A stretch of 64,000 bases of DNA from contig NZ_BDCD01000013.1 in NCBI RefSeq assembly GCF_001613325.1, positions 62,001-126,000 on the forward strand, in the 5' to 3' direction. A program made the position numbers and the translations under genes. The notes beneath the pieces are model-generated. The model was not told the origin of the DNA, made no database searches, and saw nothing but the letters and a program-made list of their open reading frames with translations. Each line of letters opens with the position of its first letter. Position 1 is the first letter of the stretch. Shown here piece after piece: positions 55,183 through 63,182 of this stretch. This DNA is from Nocardia yamanashiensis NBRC 100130 (GTDB lineage: Bacteria; Actinomycetota; Actinomycetes; Mycobacteriales; Mycobacteriaceae).

Positions 55183-55674
55183 TCACCATCCGGAATCGGT
55201 GGCCGTTCCTCGCGGCTTGGGGGCCTGCTCGTCCGGCTCGGGGTGCGCCGCAGCGCGTTCCGGCGATCCCGGCGGGGCGGTGGAGACCACCGGCAGGTCG
55301 GGTACGGCCAGTTCACGGCTCAGATCCGGCATGCCGGGGATCAGGTCGGTCAGCTTCGGCATGCGATTGCGGTTCTGCGAGACCGGGGCCATCAGCTCCT
55401 GGCTGCGCCGCGCCACCTCCGCCGACGCCTGCTGCGCGGCCTCGGTGACCGCCCGCGCGATCTCGTGATAGTCGAGATCCTCGATGCCCGAACCGAATCG
55501 GGTCTCGATGACGGTGCCGTCGGCGTTCACGGTCACCGTGACCCGTTTGCCGCGCACGGTCGCGGACGCGGTCAGCGCGGCACGTTCCCGCTGCAATTCG
55601 GTAATGGTGGTCATCTGATTCCGGAAGTCGTCCAGAATCGCGGCCAGATCGGATTTCGCGCGTTCGTTGGTCAT
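55183..55674 (-). CDS. YbaB/EbfC-like protein of the giant's cassette
   Basis: The 163-residue product has the YbaB/EbfC fold pattern: an N-terminal helix (SDLAAILDDFRNQMTTIT), strands VTVTVNADGTVIETRF, and helix HEIARAVTEAAQQASAEV. A Pro-rich tail follows. It is the paralogue of 8244-8747, sharing RMPKLTDLIPGMPDL. EspL of ESX-1 is a YbaB homologue, so a substrate chaperone role is more likely than nucleoid binding. It lies 10 bp after the WG partner gene and 29 bp before the giant gene, matching the plus-strand cassette order. Confidence 0.83.
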   Translation of the reverse strand: MTNERAKSDLAAILDDFRNQMTTITELQRERAALTASATVRGKRVTVTVNADGTVIETRFGSGIEDLDYHEIARAVTEAAQQASAEVARRSQELMAPVSQNRNRMPKLTDLIPGMPDLSRELAVPDLPVVSTAPPGSPERAAAHPEPDEQAPKPRGTATDSGW

Positions 55675-55684
55675 GGCAGCCGCA

Positions 55685-56008
55685 TCACTTGAAGCTGTCG
55701 CGGTTGCCGTCTTCCATCCGCTGCAGCTTCGCGGCGGAATCGGCTTGGCCCTTGGAGAAATTCCCGAAGGTGCCGGCCATATTGCCGCCGCCTTCGATCA
55801 TGTTCGTCCGGCTGGCGATATAGCCCTGCGGGCCGTCGGCGAAACCCTTGCCCAGGGTGTCGTTGCCCCACGGCTCACCGCGGCCGCTGGTGCTGGCCTC
55901 GAGCGTGTCCATGATCTTCTCGATATTGTCCCGGACCTTCCCGGTCTTGCGGGAAGCCGTGGTCAGCAGATCAATATAGGACTCGAGTCGACCGTCACCA
56001 CCACTCAT
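55685..56008 (-). CDS. WXG100-like small type VII partner of the giant's cassette
   Basis: The ATG at 56008 has AAGG upstream and gives 107 residues starting MSGG. A TTG at 56035 would add nine residues. It is two-helix, with WG at 47-48 in GEPWGNDTLGKGFADG. It is the paralogue of 7924-8244 (SAWGDDEFGAKFADG). It is a likely secretion partner or co-substrate of the giant protein, which follows after the YbaB-like gene. It sits 92 bp after the EspG gene, with no promoter recognised in that gap. Confidence 0.78.
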   Translation of the reverse strand: MSGGDGRLESYIDLLTTASRKTGKVRDNIEKIMDTLEASTSGRGEPWGNDTLGKGFADGPQGYIASRTNMIEGGGNMAGTFGNFSKGQADSAAKLQRMEDGNRDSFK

Positions 56009-56100
56009 GTCGATGACCTTGGCAGGTTCCGGCAACCGCTTAGTTGCCGGAACCTTAACGGCGAGTGCCGATTCGCGCGGGCACTCACCCGCGCGAGTGC

Positions 56101-56886
56101 TCAGTACTCGTCCTCGCCCCGGGCTTCCATATGCTTGCGCACCTTCTCCACCCGCGCCTCGATCCGGCGCACGAGCTGGCCGGAACCGATGCCGACGGCC
56201 CGCAACTCGGGCTCACCCAGTTCGATGAGATAGCGCCCGTCGTCGGTGACGTCGCGCCACAGCATGGTGGTTTCCATCACGCCGCTGGGGCCGTACTTGG
56301 AACGGCTCTGCAGCACCCGGATGGTGCCGGTCCAGTCGGCCCGGCGGCCCAGGAAGGCCAGGCTTCGCGTCTCCATAGAGTCGTCGAAGGAGTCGAAAGC
56401 CAGAGAACGCGAACCGTATTGGGCCTCGCGCTGCGGTTCGAGCACGATCGGCACCACCGCTTCCCGGCCCGTGCCGGCGTCGGGCAGCTGGGCGACCATC
56501 AGACGCGGCAGTTCCTGCGGATCGCATTCGGTGATGGTGAAACCGCCGCTGTGATAGATGGTTTCGGCCGGTTTCTGGGTGATCATGCAGGCCCGCCGGT
56601 CTCGCACCGCGCCGTGCACGCGAATCCGCTTCTCCGGGTTGGTCATATCGTCGTCGCACCAGGTGTGCGAGACGATGATCACCTCCGGGCGGTGGATGGT
56701 GTCGAAGAGCGCGCCGACGCTCGGACCGAGCCGATCCCGCAGCAGCTCATCGGTTTCGAACAGCTGCCGGTCGTATTCGTCGCTGTCGTCGGTGCGGCAG
56801 GTGTACGTGAGCGGGGTGGGTATCCACCCCTCCAGGTAGCGATTGGTCAGCGCCCGGAACTCGAGATCGGTGAACTCCCATTTCAC
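56101..56886 (-). CDS. EspG-family ESX chaperone (upstream copy)
   Basis: The 261-residue product begins KWEFTDLEFRALTNRYLEG and contains YHSGGFTITECDPQELPRL and YGPSGV, then LWRDVTDDGRYLIELGEPEL. These are the same blocks as in the copy at 16997-17773. EspG proteins chaperone PE/PPE-type ESX substrates in the cytosol. The GTG start overlaps the stop of the PPE-like cargo gene (GTGA), a strong sign of co-translation and pairing with that cargo. Confidence 0.88.
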   Translation of the reverse strand: MKWEFTDLEFRALTNRYLEGWIPTPLTYTCRTDDSDEYDRQLFETDELLRDRLGPSVGALFDTIHRPEVIIVSHTWCDDDMTNPEKRIRVHGAVRDRRACMITQKPAETIYHSGGFTITECDPQELPRLMVAQLPDAGTGREAVVPIVLEPQREAQYGSRSLAFDSFDDSMETRSLAFLGRRADWTGTIRVLQSRSKYGPSGVMETTMLWRDVTDDGRYLIELGEPELRAVGIGSGQLVRRIEARVEKVRKHMEARGEDEY

Positions 56887-58838
56887 GCCTCGATCACCGA
56901 CTTCGAGTCACCGGTGTCGAATCCCATGCCGCGGAAGAAATCGACGTCGAGGATGACCGAACCCGGGTCGGTGGCGGGCACGGGCGCGGCCTCCTGGGGA
57001 GCGGGCGCGGCCGGAGCGGGCGCTTCGCCGCCGCCGGGACCGGCCGCCACGCCGGGGCCTTGGCCTTGCGACGGCTCCTCCGAGACACCCGCGCGCGGAA
57101 CCAGATTGGTGTGGCCCTCACCCCCGCCGCCCGCCGCACCCGCGGCCGAGGCTCCGGCCGCAGTGCCCGCGTTTTCCACGGGCACGACGGTCGCACCCGT
57201 GGTGCCGGTGGTGCCGAGGCCCAGCACCTCGGCCAGGGCCGCGACCTTGTCCGGAGAGGATTGGATGGTCGCGATGGCCTTGGTGACCTGGTCTTCGGAG
57301 ATGCCGAGCAGAGACGCGATGCTGCCGGTGTCGTTGGTCTGGAAGAGCTTCTGGAACTCTTCGAGGATGGTCGGCAGCTGTTGCAGCGCGGTCGTACCGG
57401 CGGTGGCCAGGGTGCTCAGCACCGAGGCGAACTGAGACAGGTCGCTCGAACCCGTCGATCCGGTGGATCTGGTGCCGCTCGCGGACGGGGAGGTCGGCGT
57501 GGTCGGGGTCGGGGTGGTGGGGGTCGGTGTCGTCGGGGTGGTGGGCTTGGTCGGAGTGGGGGTCGTCGGAGTTGTCGGCGTGGTCGGGGTCGGAGTTGTC
57601 GGCGCCGTCGGAGTTGTCGGCGTCGGCGTGGTTGGGGACGTCGGGGAGGTAGGGGACGTCGGAGACGTAGGCGAAGTCGGAGACGTCGGTGACGTAGGCG
57701 AAGTCGGAGACGTGGGCGAAGTGGGCGACGTCGGTGACGTAGGCGACGTCGGGGAGGTAGGCGAAGTGGGCGACGTCGGAGACGTAGGCGACGTCGGTGA
57801 CGTAGGCGAAGTCGGAGACGTGGGCGAAGTCGGCGAGGTCGGCGACGTAGGCGTCGCACCCTTGACGGTCGTCGGGCACGGCACGATCGGCATCGCCGCT
57901 TCCGTATCCTTCGCGGGCTTCAGGTATTTGGACTCGTAGGAATCGCGGTAGTAGCTGACCCCGGTTTCCATACAACCCGGCTCATCCGGGCTGTCCGGCA
58001 TGAAGTCCTTGGTGACCTTCATCCAATGCGCGGTGTAATCGAGCAGCTCGCCCATCTCGTTCATGGTGTCGATCAGCGGCTTCAGATCATTGGCGTAGGT
58101 GATGACGGCCTGCTGCGCCGCCGACGCTCCCGCGCCCCGCCAGGCATTGCTGAGGCCCTGAATCGTATTGGTGAAGTCGGTGACCTTGCCATTCACTTTG
58201 CCGGACAGGTTCGTCCACAGATCCGACGCGGCGACGAACGGGCCGGGATTGAGCGCCTGCCCGAGCTGGTACAGATCGGGCATGTTCATCTGATCCTTGG
58301 GCCGGAAGATGATGCTGGTCGGCTCCTTGGACTTGCCCTTGTCGTCCTTCCACTTCTTCAATGTGCCCGGCAAGGACACCCCCACGGCGTCTTTCGCATC
58401 TCGATGCTTCGGGCCCGCCCCGATATCGGCTGCCCCGTCGGGGATCTTGTAGGTCCCCAGCCCTTCCTTGATCTTGTTCAGCGGCACGAACTCGTCCCGC
58501 GACAATTCCTCGCTGTGCTTGTACGCCTGACCCGCCGCCCGGAAGGTTTCGAGCATGTCGGTGACGATGTCGATGTGGGTGTCGAACGCGTTCACCAGTT
58601 CGAGCCCACGGCGATTCAGTTTGGCCGCCATCGCGTCGCCATCCGACAAACTGCCGATCTTGGGCAGATTGGTGAGCTCGGGGTCCGCAGCGTTCTTGTA
58701 CCCGCGCATCAGCCTGATCAGGTCGGCGCACGCCGACATCGCCTTCTGCGCCGTACTCGGGTCGAACTCCAGCGTCTGCGCTTCAGCCTGCTGCCTGAGT
58801 CCCACCCAAGCCGTTTGGTCTTTGTTCTGAGGTGCCAT
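56883..58838 (-). CDS. PPE-like type VII cargo with long TSP repeat
   Basis: The protein has 651 residues. The helical N-terminal domain (about 1-300) has W-x-x-LRQQA at the start and a W-x-G turn at Trp233 (NAWRGAG), then two Cys (PGC and PCP) flanking the repeat entry. A (TSP)n/(TPT)n tract of about 130 residues follows, then a helical segment (ILEEFQKLFQTND, EDQVTKAIATIQ) and a Gly/Ala tail with VPRAGVSEE. It is the first gene of the minus-strand run and overlaps its EspG. A promoter-like element lies 39-68 bp upstream. It is the paralogue of 17779-19515. Export and surface exposure are inferred. Confidence 0.72.
   Translation of the reverse strand: MAPQNKDQTAWVGLRQQAEAQTLEFDPSTAQKAMSACADLIRLMRGYKNAADPELTNLPKIGSLSDGDAMAAKLNRRGLELVNAFDTHIDIVTDMLETFRAAGQAYKHSEELSRDEFVPLNKIKEGLGTYKIPDGAADIGAGPKHRDAKDAVGVSLPGTLKKWKDDKGKSKEPTSIIFRPKDQMNMPDLYQLGQALNPGPFVAASDLWTNLSGKVNGKVTDFTNTIQGLSNAWRGAGASAAQQAVITYANDLKPLIDTMNEMGELLDYTAHWMKVTKDFMPDSPDEPGCMETGVSYYRDSYESKYLKPAKDTEAAMPIVPCPTTVKGATPTSPTSPTSPTSPTSPTSPTSPTSPTSPTSPTSPTSPTSPTSPTSPTSPTSPTSPTSPTSPTSPTSPTSPTSPTTPTPTTPTAPTTPTPTTPTTPTTPTPTKPTTPTTPTPTTPTPTTPTSPSASGTRSTGSTGSSDLSQFASVLSTLATAGTTALQQLPTILEEFQKLFQTNDTGSIASLLGISEDQVTKAIATIQSSPDKVAALAEVLGLGTTGTTGATVVPVENAGTAAGASAAGAAGGGGEGHTNLVPRAGVSEEPSQGQGPGVAAGPGGGEAPAPAAPAPQEAAPVPATDPGSVILDVDFFRGMGFDTGDSKSVIEA
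57480..57860 (-). repeat. (TSP)n and (TPT)n coding repeat
   Basis: At 57630-57860 about 25 units of 9 bp (GACGTCGGC, GACGTAGGC, GAAGTCGGA on the plus strand) encode TSP. At 57480-57630 they grade into TPT/TTP variants. The units are close enough to each other for slippage and recombination, always in frame. Confidence 0.85.
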
Positions 58839-58876
58839 CGGTAACTACGTCGCTCCGCGTCGGGTTCAGTTGTGCA

Positions 58877-58906
58877 TGCCAGCACAGCGTACTTTCATGA
58901 ACTCCC
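58877..58906 (-). promoter_or_regulatory. Promoter-like element at the head of the minus-strand cargo run
   Basis: On the minus strand GGGAGTTCA is followed 11 bases later by TGTGCTGGCA (58886-58877), resembling TTGAGTTCA...TGTGGCA before 7924 and 9170. It ends 38 bp upstream of the PPE-like ATG at 58838. It is weaker than the other two copies. Confidence 0.4.
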
Positions 58907-58982
58907 GATGGCGCGCAAAGAAATTGGGGGTTGCGCCGACCCCCGGACAGTGCTTCGATCGGCCCGCTGCCAAGATCGATGG

Positions 58983-59426
58983 GTGCGAGTACTGGTCCAG
59001 CGTGTGAGTTCCGCCCAGGTCACCGTCGACGACGAGGTGGTCGGCCGCATCGATCCGGCCGCTCACGGCGCACCCCACGGCCTGGTCGCCCTCGTCGGCG
59101 TCACCCACACCGATACCGAGGCGACCGCTAAAGCCCTCGCCGACAAACTCTTCCGCCTGCGCATCCTGGACGGTGAACGCTCCGCCGCCGATCTCGGCGC
59201 GCCGATTCTGGTGATCAGCCAGTTCACCCTCTACGCCGATACCGCGAAGGGGCGCCGCCCGTCCTGGAACAATGCCGCGCCGGGGGCGGTCGCCGAACCG
59301 CTGGTCGATGCGTTCGCCGCCACGTTGCGCGAGCTGGGCGCGACGGTGGCCACCGGGCGGTTCGGTGCGCACATGCAGGTGGAGTTGATCAATGATGGGC
59401 CGGTGACCATCCTGCTGGAGGGCTGA
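58983..59426 (+). CDS. dtd: D-aminoacyl-tRNA deacylase
   Basis: This 147-residue protein hydrolyses D-aminoacyl-tRNA (and Gly-tRNA-Ala), protecting translation. The family motifs SQFTLYAD (79-86, with the functional Thr) and the C-terminal NDGPVTI are both present, and the length is typical. The GTG at 58983 starts [13 protein letters not shown], the normal N terminus. An upstream extension in the same frame to 58872 is not conserved-looking. It is divergent from the cargo island (144 bp between starts) and begins the ordinary chromosomal part. Confidence 0.95.
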   Translation: MRVLVQRVSSAQVTVDDEVVGRIDPAAHGAPHGLVALVGVTHTDTEATAKALADKLFRLRILDGERSAADLGAPILVISQFTLYADTAKGRRPSWNNAAPGAVAEPLVDAFAATLRELGATVATGRFGAHMQVELINDGPVTILLEG

Positions 59427-59441
59427 CGATACCGGTCGCTT

Positions 59442-59861
59442 TCAGGGATTCACCGGGGTCAGCGGGCGCAGGACGCGCTCCACCAGGGCGGTGTCGCAGT
59501 GCTCGATGACCTCGGTGATGCGGCCGTCGGCGAGGGTGAAGATGAAGCAGTAGGTCTGGTTGTAGGGGTCGCCTTCCACGGTGGTGCCGTTGCCCTGGGC
59601 CTGCACGACCACGCGGTCGTCCTCGGCGATGATCAGGTCGGCGTGGATGCGGTAGCCGCCGTCGAATTGGGCCATGAGCGGGCCCAGGAGCTGGTGCAGA
59701 ACGGTGGGCTTCAGGGACCAGGTGCCCGACCAGGACCAGTTACCGGCGAAGGTCCAGCGGACGTCGTCGGACATGGCTTCGGGGAGGGCGGCGGTGCGGC
59801 CTGCGGAGAGGTCGTCGAAGACGGCGCGGATGAGGGTTTTGTTCTGTTGCGCGGTGGTCAT
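59442..59861 (-). CDS. SnoaL-like (NTF2 fold) protein
   Basis: The ATG at 59861 gives 139 residues with the SnoaL/NTF2 cone-fold layout. There is an N-terminal helix (NKTLIRAVFDDLSAG), MSDDVRWTFAG, a central YRIHADLIIAEDDRVVVQAQG and CFIFTLADGRITEVIEH at the end. The TFTLxxGKI-like closing strand is characteristic. Such proteins act as small cyclases, isomerases or hydrolases, and the substrate is unknown. It is divergent from a LysR regulator across a palindromic element, so it is the probable target of that regulator. Confidence 0.85.
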   Translation of the reverse strand: MTTAQQNKTLIRAVFDDLSAGRTAALPEAMSDDVRWTFAGNWSWSGTWSLKPTVLHQLLGPLMAQFDGGYRIHADLIIAEDDRVVVQAQGNGTTVEGDPYNQTYCFIFTLADGRITEVIEHCDTALVERVLRPLTPVNP

Positions 59862-59888
59862 GCTTCGAAAGCTACGGGGGTGCGAGGC

Positions 59889-59912
59889 ATGCGACCAGCG
59901 AGAGTCTCGCAT
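59889..59912. promoter_or_regulatory. LysR-type operator palindrome
   Basis: ATGCGA (59889-59894) and TCGCAT (59907-59912) form an inverted repeat with a 12-bp spacer between the SnoaL-like and LysR starts. Another TCGCAT at 59929-59934 overlaps the LysR start codon, and a further half site GCGA is at 59882-59885. This fits a LysR-type binding region controlling both divergent genes. Confidence 0.6.
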
Positions 59913-59932
59913 GGGTGGTATTACGTATTCGC

Positions 59933-60847
59933 ATGGGAGAGTTCACCGTCGCCGGGCTGCGGGTGGTGCGGGAAGCGGCGCGGACCGGGTCGTTCTCGCG
60001 GGCGGCGGAGCGGTTGGATTACACGCAGTCGGCGGTGTCGCGGCAGATCACCTTGATGGAGCAGGCGGCGGGGCGGGCGCTGTTCGAGCGGTTGCCGCGC
60101 GGGGTGCGGCCGACCGAGGCCGGGTTGATCGTGCTGCGGCACGCGGATGCGGTACTCGACGCGCTCGACAATGCGCGGGATGAATTGCGGGACCTGAAGC
60201 GGGCGCCGGTGCGGTTGCGGGTCGGGGCGTTCTCCACCGCCACCGCGGCGCTGGTTCCGCGCGCCATTGCCGCTGCGGCACAACACCATCCGGAGATCAG
60301 GGTGCGGCTGCGGGAAGGAACGAGCCAGGTATTGCTGAACGGGCTGGTGCGCCGCCGGGTCGATCTCGCCGTGCTGTCACAACCCGAAGCGCTGCCGGAA
60401 GGCGTGGAAACCACTCCCCTACTGGATGATTCGCTGTACGTCGCCGTCGCCGCCACGCACCCGCTGGCCGGTCGGGGTAGCGTGCCCGTCGGGCTCCTGC
60501 GCAAGGAACGCTGGATCACCGGCAGCGAGGAGGACGGTTCGGGCCTGCTCGGCGTGTGGAGCGAAGTCGCCTGGCGACCTGCCATCGGTCACGTCGCCCG
60601 CGACTGGGTCGCAAAGCTGGGTCTGGTCGCGGCCGGACTGGGCGTCACGGTTGTGCCGGGTCTGGCCGTAACCGCGCTCCCCGCAACGGTTTCCATCCTC
60701 AAGGTGCAGGGCTCCACCGCCTTCCGCCCCATCGTCCTCGCCTACCGTGCCGACAGCGACATCGACAGTCATCACCCGTTCGCCATGGCCCTGCGCGACA
60801 CCGCCGCAGCGCTCTCCACCGAAGTGCGGCTCCGCCTGCGGGATTGA
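59933..60847 (+). CDS. LysR-family transcriptional regulator
   Basis: The protein is about 304 residues. An N-terminal winged helix-turn-helix (residues about 5-60: REAARTGSFSRAAERLDYTQ, SAVSRQITLMEQ) is followed by a LysR substrate-binding domain with PVRLRVGAFSTATAALVPRAI and VVPGLAVTALP. Full length for the family. I chose the ATG at 59933. A GTG at 59915 is in frame but would place the start inside the operator region. It is divergent from the SnoaL-like gene, which it probably regulates together with itself. The inducer is unknown. Confidence 0.93.
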   Translation: MGEFTVAGLRVVREAARTGSFSRAAERLDYTQSAVSRQITLMEQAAGRALFERLPRGVRPTEAGLIVLRHADAVLDALDNARDELRDLKRAPVRLRVGAFSTATAALVPRAIAAAAQHHPEIRVRLREGTSQVLLNGLVRRRVDLAVLSQPEALPEGVETTPLLDDSLYVAVAATHPLAGRGSVPVGLLRKERWITGSEEDGSGLLGVWSEVAWRPAIGHVARDWVAKLGLVAAGLGVTVVPGLAVTALPATVSILKVQGSTAFRPIVLAYRADSDIDSHHPFAMALRDTAAALSTEVRLRLRD

Positions 60848-60856
60848 GGGAACGGT

Positions 60857-60871
60857 CCCGCTGTCAGCGGG
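60857..60871. terminator. Possible short hairpin between converging genes
   Basis: CCCGCTG (60857-60863), one T, then CAGCGGG (60865-60871) is a perfect inverted repeat overlapping the stop of the YcxB-like gene and 10 bp after the LysR stop. The single-base centre makes it a weak hairpin. Confidence 0.35.
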
Positions 60872-61388
60872 GGCTGAGTTCTCGCCTCATGGCGGCGAGG
60901 GCGTCGGATGAGAAGAGTTCGCGCGGCAGGGCGATGCCCTTGAGCGTTCCGTAGCGGACGTACACCACGTCGCCGAGGTCGATCAGTTCGTCGATCTCGG
61001 CATAGGACAGGTGGGTGGTGCCGGTGGCGAGGACGAAATCCACCGAATCCTGTTGGTAGCGTGCCGATATGGTGCGCCCGGATCCGGCGTAGGCGGTGAT
61101 CTGCTTGGGCGGGCGCACCACGCGCAGCGCGGTGACCAACGCGAACATCACGACCGTCACGAGCAACAGGCCGAAGTAGATGCCGACGATCCCGGCCAGG
61201 CCGGAACCGTTCTTGCTGGTATTGCTGAAGACGTCGATGATGTGCTGGAACATCAGGATCAAAGGCACGATCAGGATGAATCCCCAGGTCAGCGGTGAGC
61301 GCAGGGTCATGGGTATGGTCGCGCGGGTCAGCCGCCGGCCCAGGTCGGGCGTGGCGACGACAGACTTCTCGATCGGCAACTGCAGCAA
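60864..61388 (-). CDS. YcxB-like membrane protein
   Basis: The product has 174 residues with two transmembrane segments (LTWGFILIVPLILMFQ and GLLLVTVVMFALVTAL) and a cytosolic C-terminal domain. In that domain ISARYQQDSVDFVLATG, then LSYAEIDELIDLGDVVYV matches YcxB-like proteins. The start is TTG at 61388 with GGGGGG 6 bases upstream. Function is unknown. It is preceded by a 95-bp intergenic region downstream of the short-chain dehydrogenase gene. Confidence 0.75.
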   Translation of the reverse strand: MLQLPIEKSVVATPDLGRRLTRATIPMTLRSPLTWGFILIVPLILMFQHIIDVFSNTSKNGSGLAGIVGIYFGLLLVTVVMFALVTALRVVRPPKQITAYAGSGRTISARYQQDSVDFVLATGTTHLSYAEIDELIDLGDVVYVRYGTLKGIALPRELFSSDALAAMRRELSPR

Positions 61389-61483
61389 CGGATTCCCCCC
61401 ATGTCGATCTACCGTTTCGCAGGGACCCTAGCGGAGTCGCCGCCACCCCGCCATTCGATAACCCGCCACCTCCCCGGCTACCG

Positions 61484-62311
61484 TCAGAGCACCCAGCCCG
61501 AGGTCATCGACAGCACCGCCGAACCGTTCAGGTCGGCGAGGGACGACGCCACGAAATCCCTTGCGGCGGCAGAAGTTTGCCAGCGGAAGACGGGGGGTTC
61601 GGCGGCCAGCGCTTGCAGTATGACGTCGGCGACCTCGTCGGCGCTCTGGCTGCTGGAGTAGGCGCCGAGCGTGCGATCGATGTAGTTGCGCAGCGCGGGT
61701 GCGTAGGGTCCGGCCGCACCGACCGCCGCCTCTGGATCGACACCCGCGTTCGCTACGAATTCCGTTGCCACCGCGCCGGGTTCGATGACGCTGACTCCTA
61801 CACCTACCGTCGCTGCCACCGGCGCCAGGCTCTGCATGAAGCCCTCCACCGCGAACTTCGCCGCGCAATAGGCCTCGTTGAACGGCTGGCCGATCGCGCC
61901 GCCGACGCTGGTCACCGTCACCACGCGCCCCTGGCTCGCGCGCAGGTGCGGCATCGCGGCCTTGGTCACCTCGACCACACCGAAGAAGTTCACCTCCAGC
62001 GCGCGGCGGAAGTCGTCCATGGACAGGTTCTCGACGGTGCCCAGGACCGAGGCGCCCGCGTTGTTGACCACCGCGTCCAGCCGTCCGTAGTGGGCGATCA
62101 CACCGGCCACGCACTCGCGGATCGACTCCCCGTCGGTGACATCCAGCCGCCGCACGTCCGCGCCGGTCTCGCGCACCGGATCGGCGCGATCGAGATTCCG
62201 CAGCGTCGCCACGGTGGTGTAGTCGGCTTCCATCGCCGCCCAGGTCGCGGCCAGTCCGATACCGGTCGAAGTGCCGGTGATGAGAACAACCTTGTCGCCC
62301 ATGCGGTTCAT
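61484..62311 (-). CDS. Short-chain dehydrogenase/reductase
   Basis: This 275-residue protein has the classical SDR set: TGTSTGIG for cofactor binding (about residues 12-19), NNAG (about 85-88), the Ser of VTVTSVGG and the YCAAK catalytic Tyr/Lys, then PGAVATEF. An Arg after the second strand (TLRNLDRADP) favours NADP(H). The substrate cannot be read from sequence. The start is ATG at 62311. A TTG just before it and an ATG at 62302 are possible. It lies after the map terminator and is probably transcribed separately. Confidence 0.9.
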   Translation of the reverse strand: MNRMGDKVVLITGTSTGIGLAATWAAMEADYTTVATLRNLDRADPVRETGADVRRLDVTDGESIRECVAGVIAHYGRLDAVVNNAGASVLGTVENLSMDDFRRALEVNFFGVVEVTKAAMPHLRASQGRVVTVTSVGGAIGQPFNEAYCAAKFAVEGFMQSLAPVAATVGVGVSVIEPGAVATEFVANAGVDPEAAVGAAGPYAPALRNYIDRTLGAYSSSQSADEVADVILQALAAEPPVFRWQTSAAARDFVASSLADLNGSAVLSMTSGWVL

Positions 62312-62333
62312 CAAACCAGCCCGGAAACGCCGA

Positions 62334-62366
62334 ACGCCGCACCCGCCGGAAAGGCGGGCGCGGCGT
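62334..62366 (-). terminator. Terminator of the secY-adk-map operon
   Basis: ACGCCGC-A-CCCGCC and GGCGGG-C-GCGGCGT form a 14-position stem with one mismatch and a GGAAA loop, 16 bp after the map stop. It is a strong GC hairpin without a T run. Confidence 0.85.
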
Positions 62367-62381
62367 CGGAAGGAAAGGTGA

Positions 62382-63182
62382 CTACTCCGGGCGGAGGGTC
62401 AGGATGCGCGGGCCGTCCTCGGTGACGGCGACCGTGTGCTCCCAGTGGGCGGCGCGGGAACCGTCTATGGTGACGACTGTCCAATCGTCTTCCAAGGTTT
62501 CGGTTTCCGTGGTGCCGAGGGTCAGCATCGGCTCGATGGCCAGCACCGAACCGACCACGAGCTGCGGGCCCTTGCCGGGCTTGCCCTCGTTGGGAAGGAA
62601 CGGATCCATGTGCATCTCACGGCCGATGGCGTGCCCGCCGTAACCGTCGACGATGCCATAGGCGCGACCGTGCTCGGCCTCGGCGGCGCGAGTGCCCAGC
62701 TCGATGGCGTGCGAGACATCGGTGAGGCGGTTGCCGGGAAGCATGGCGGCGATGCCGGCCTCCATCGACAAACGCGTGGCCTCCGACAGCAGGCGATCGG
62801 CTTCGATAATGGTGCCTACGCCGAAGGTCCAGGCGGAATCACCGTGCCAGCCTTCGAGAATCGCACCGCAGTCGATCGACACCAGGTCGCCCTCGGCGAG
62901 GATGTCGTCCTTGGACGGGATCCCGTGGACGACACGATCGTTCACCGACGAGCAGATGGAGCCGGGGAAACCGTGGTAGCCCAGGAAGGACGGGATGGCC
63001 CCGGCCTCGCGGATGACCGATTCGGCGACCTCGTCCAGCTCCAGGGTGGAAACGCCGGGCTTGGCGGCGGCACGAACCGCCACCAGCGCACGCCCGACCA
63101 CGGCACCGGCCGCCGCCATGGCGTCCAGTTCACCGGAGGTGCGGAAAGGCACCACCTTTTTCTGCTTGCGGCCGAAGACCAT
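62382..63182 (-). CDS. map: Type I methionine aminopeptidase
   Basis: The 266-residue enzyme removes the initiator Met from nascent proteins. The five metal ligands sit in the expected motifs: Asp in SIDCG and in HGDSAW, His in GHAIGREMH, Glu in AIEPML and Glu in [25 protein letters not shown] is the usual substrate-site block. The short N terminus lacks the SH3-binding extension found in some actinobacterial paralogues. The ATG at 63182 follows the adk stop directly (TGAATG), so it is translated with adk in the secY-adk-map operon. Confidence 0.97.
   Translation of the reverse strand: MVFGRKQKKVVPFRTSGELDAMAAAGAVVGRALVAVRAAAKPGVSTLELDEVAESVIREAGAIPSFLGYHGFPGSICSSVNDRVVHGIPSKDDILAEGDLVSIDCGAILEGWHGDSAWTFGVGTIIEADRLLSEATRLSMEAGIAAMLPGNRLTDVSHAIELGTRAAEAEHGRAYGIVDGYGGHAIGREMHMDPFLPNEGKPGKGPQLVVGSVLAIEPMLTLGTTETETLEDDWTVVTIDGSRAAHWEHTVAVTEDGPRILTLRPE

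Noticed and set aside
57480..57860. Regular 9-bp array that could be taken for a CRISPR or satellite
   Set aside because: Units are too short, there are no spacers, and the array is in frame within a coding region (TSP repeats).
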